Notes under the pieces: model-generated
Told to the model about the DNA's origin: nothing
Databases searched by the model: none
Seen by the model: the letters and a program-made list of their open reading frames with translations, nothing else
Part shown: in pieces, positions 63,240-64,000 of the stretch
How the letters are laid out: each line of letters begins with the position of its first letter
Numbering within the stretch: the stretch's first letter is position 1
From: Streptomyces vinaceus
GTDB lineage: Bacteria > Actinomycetota > Actinomycetes > Streptomycetales > Streptomycetaceae
Assembly (NCBI RefSeq): GCF_008704935.1
Contig: NZ_CP023692.1
Span: forward strand, 558,001 to 622,000
Direction of reading: 5' to 3'
Length of the DNA: 64,000 nucleotides
Made by a program: the position numbers and the translations under genes

Positions 63240-64000
63240 ATGGACACCGGCCCCCTGTACCTGGAACCGCGACTGGCGCCGCGGCTCGCCTCGCTGCTCG
63301 GCTCGGCCGCCTTCCTGCACACGCTCGTGGACGCCCTCGGCTCGCCCCTCAACCTCCTCGTACCGGACCAGATGGCGCAGAACGCCGAGGACTTCCGAGC
63401 CGTCTACCGCCGCCACCGGCTCGGCGGGCAGGTCTTCTTCGCCCACAAGGCCAACCGTTCCCGCTCCCTCGTCCGACGGCTCACCACGGCGGACGCCGCC
63501 GTGGACGTGGCGTCCGTCGGCGAGCTCCAGCACGCCCTCGGCTCCGGCCTGACGGCCGACCGCGTCATGGCGACCGGCCCCAAGGACCCGGCGTTCCTCT
63601 GGCTCGCCGCGCGCTCGGGCGCCACCGTGAACGCCGACGGCCCCGGTGAGCTGGAGTCCTTGGCGCACCTCGTACGCCGCCACGACCTGCCCCGCCCCAA
63701 GGTCCTGGTCCGACTGTCCGAGTTCGAGACGTCGGGACCCCGCATGCTCTCCCGCAGGAGCCGGTTCGGTACGTCCGTGAAGGCCCTCGCACCCCTGCTG
63801 GACCTGCTCGAACGCCACCGCGAGTTCCTGGACCCGATCGGCGTCGCGTACCACCTCGACACCACGAGCCCGGACGAGAAGGCCATCGCCCTCGAAGGCT
63901 GCCTGCGCGCCATGGACGACCTGCGCCTGCGGGGATTCCTGCCCCGCGTGGTCGACATCGGCGGCGGCTTCGGCGTCAGCTACCTCGCGCACGCCGCCCA
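63240..64000 (+). CDS. PLP-dependent decarboxylase-family protein (fold III), cut by window end
   Basis: The first 253 residues of this protein match the alanine-racemase-like barrel of group IV ornithine/diaminopimelate decarboxylases. The PLP lysine is Lys70 in VFFAHKANRS, where ordinary members read AVKAN. The barrel continues with DVASVGELQHAL, ATGPKD and the phosphate loop DIGGGFGVSY (about 241-250). It may belong to the Y4yA-like branch rather than true amino-acid decarboxylases. The ATG at 63240 has GGGAGGAG about nine bases upstream. The frame is open to the end of the window. The reading frames in 63107-63649 on this strand are shadows. Confidence 0.85.
   Translation, partial: MDTGPLYLEPRLAPRLASLLGSAAFLHTLVDALGSPLNLLVPDQMAQNAEDFRAVYRRHRLGGQVFFAHKANRSRSLVRRLTTADAAVDVASVGELQHALGSGLTADRVMATGPKDPAFLWLAARSGATVNADGPGELESLAHLVRRHDLPRPKVLVRLSEFETSGPRMLSRRSRFGTSVKALAPLLDLLERHREFLDPIGVAYHLDTTSPDEKAIALEGCLRAMDDLRLRGFLPRVVDIGGGFGVSYLAHAA

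Noticed and set aside
63107..63649. Plus-strand frames at 63107-63649 and 63169-63552
   Set aside because: They lie out of frame within the PLP decarboxylase-family gene that starts at 63240, which shows all expected motifs.

Overview
The window is very GC-rich, codons nearly always end in G or C, and GTG starts, twin-arginine and lipoprotein signals, SpoIIE-type phosphatases and a 2-methylisoborneol locus are all present. This points to an actinomycete, almost certainly Streptomyces or a close relative. No rRNA, tRNA, CRISPR array, insertion sequence or phage gene was found. It reads as a chromosomal region rich in secondary metabolism and stress functions.

Left part (1-21.5 kb). A secreted peptidoglycan amidase and a small unknown protein precede the complete 2-methylisoborneol (2-MIB) operon on the minus strand: family 2B encapsulin shell with a cyclic-nucleotide-binding-like insert, 2-MIB synthase with a long Pro/Ala-rich N-terminus, and geranyl diphosphate C-methyltransferase. 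Two PP2C/SpoIIE phosphatases, a cyclase-family hydrolase, a three-gene sugar-type ABC importer, and a one-polypeptide NADPH nitrate reductase (molybdopterin reductase fused to a CysJ-like flavoprotein) follow. A secreted propeller-like protein and a LysR regulator close this part.

Centre (21.5-42 kb). A tightly overlapping plus-strand operon encodes an iterative PUFA/heterocyst-glycolipid-like (HglE-type) synthase, a free acyl carrier protein, an alpha/beta hydrolase, a glycosyltransferase, a methyltransferase fusion and a galactokinase-like protein. Together they suggest a glycosylated or methylated long-chain lipid. As sequenced, the two large synthase genes form one 4027-codon frame, but a one-base deletion near 29,562 probably fused two genes that originally overlapped by 8 bases. 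The operon is bracketed, at about 19.1-19.4 and 40.5-40.8 kb, by a 277-bp inverted repeat with only 3 mismatches. Each arm encodes the same C-terminal Ig-like domain, on two unrelated secreted proteins. A CAP-domain protein follows.

Right part (42-64 kb). A ROK regulator, a truncated AraC regulator with a VOC protein, and a 33-residue membrane protein lead to a two-component system followed by a MacB-like ABC transporter. Three CCGATAC repeats at exact 22-bp spacing sit before the transporter. A cyclodipeptide synthase overlapping a CYP121-like P450 forms a mycocyclosin-type pathway. A stress-like set follows: DUF6328 membrane protein, DJ-1/PfpI protein, two paralogous small proteins, CDF transporter, glycogen-binding-like protein and catalase-peroxidase. 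Then come an ANTAR-GAF-PAS-PP2C protein, head-to-head fragments of a decayed MFS transporter, a GNAT acetyltransferase, and a PLP decarboxylase-family gene cut by the window end.

Perfect long hairpins at most convergent gene junctions act as probable shared terminators.
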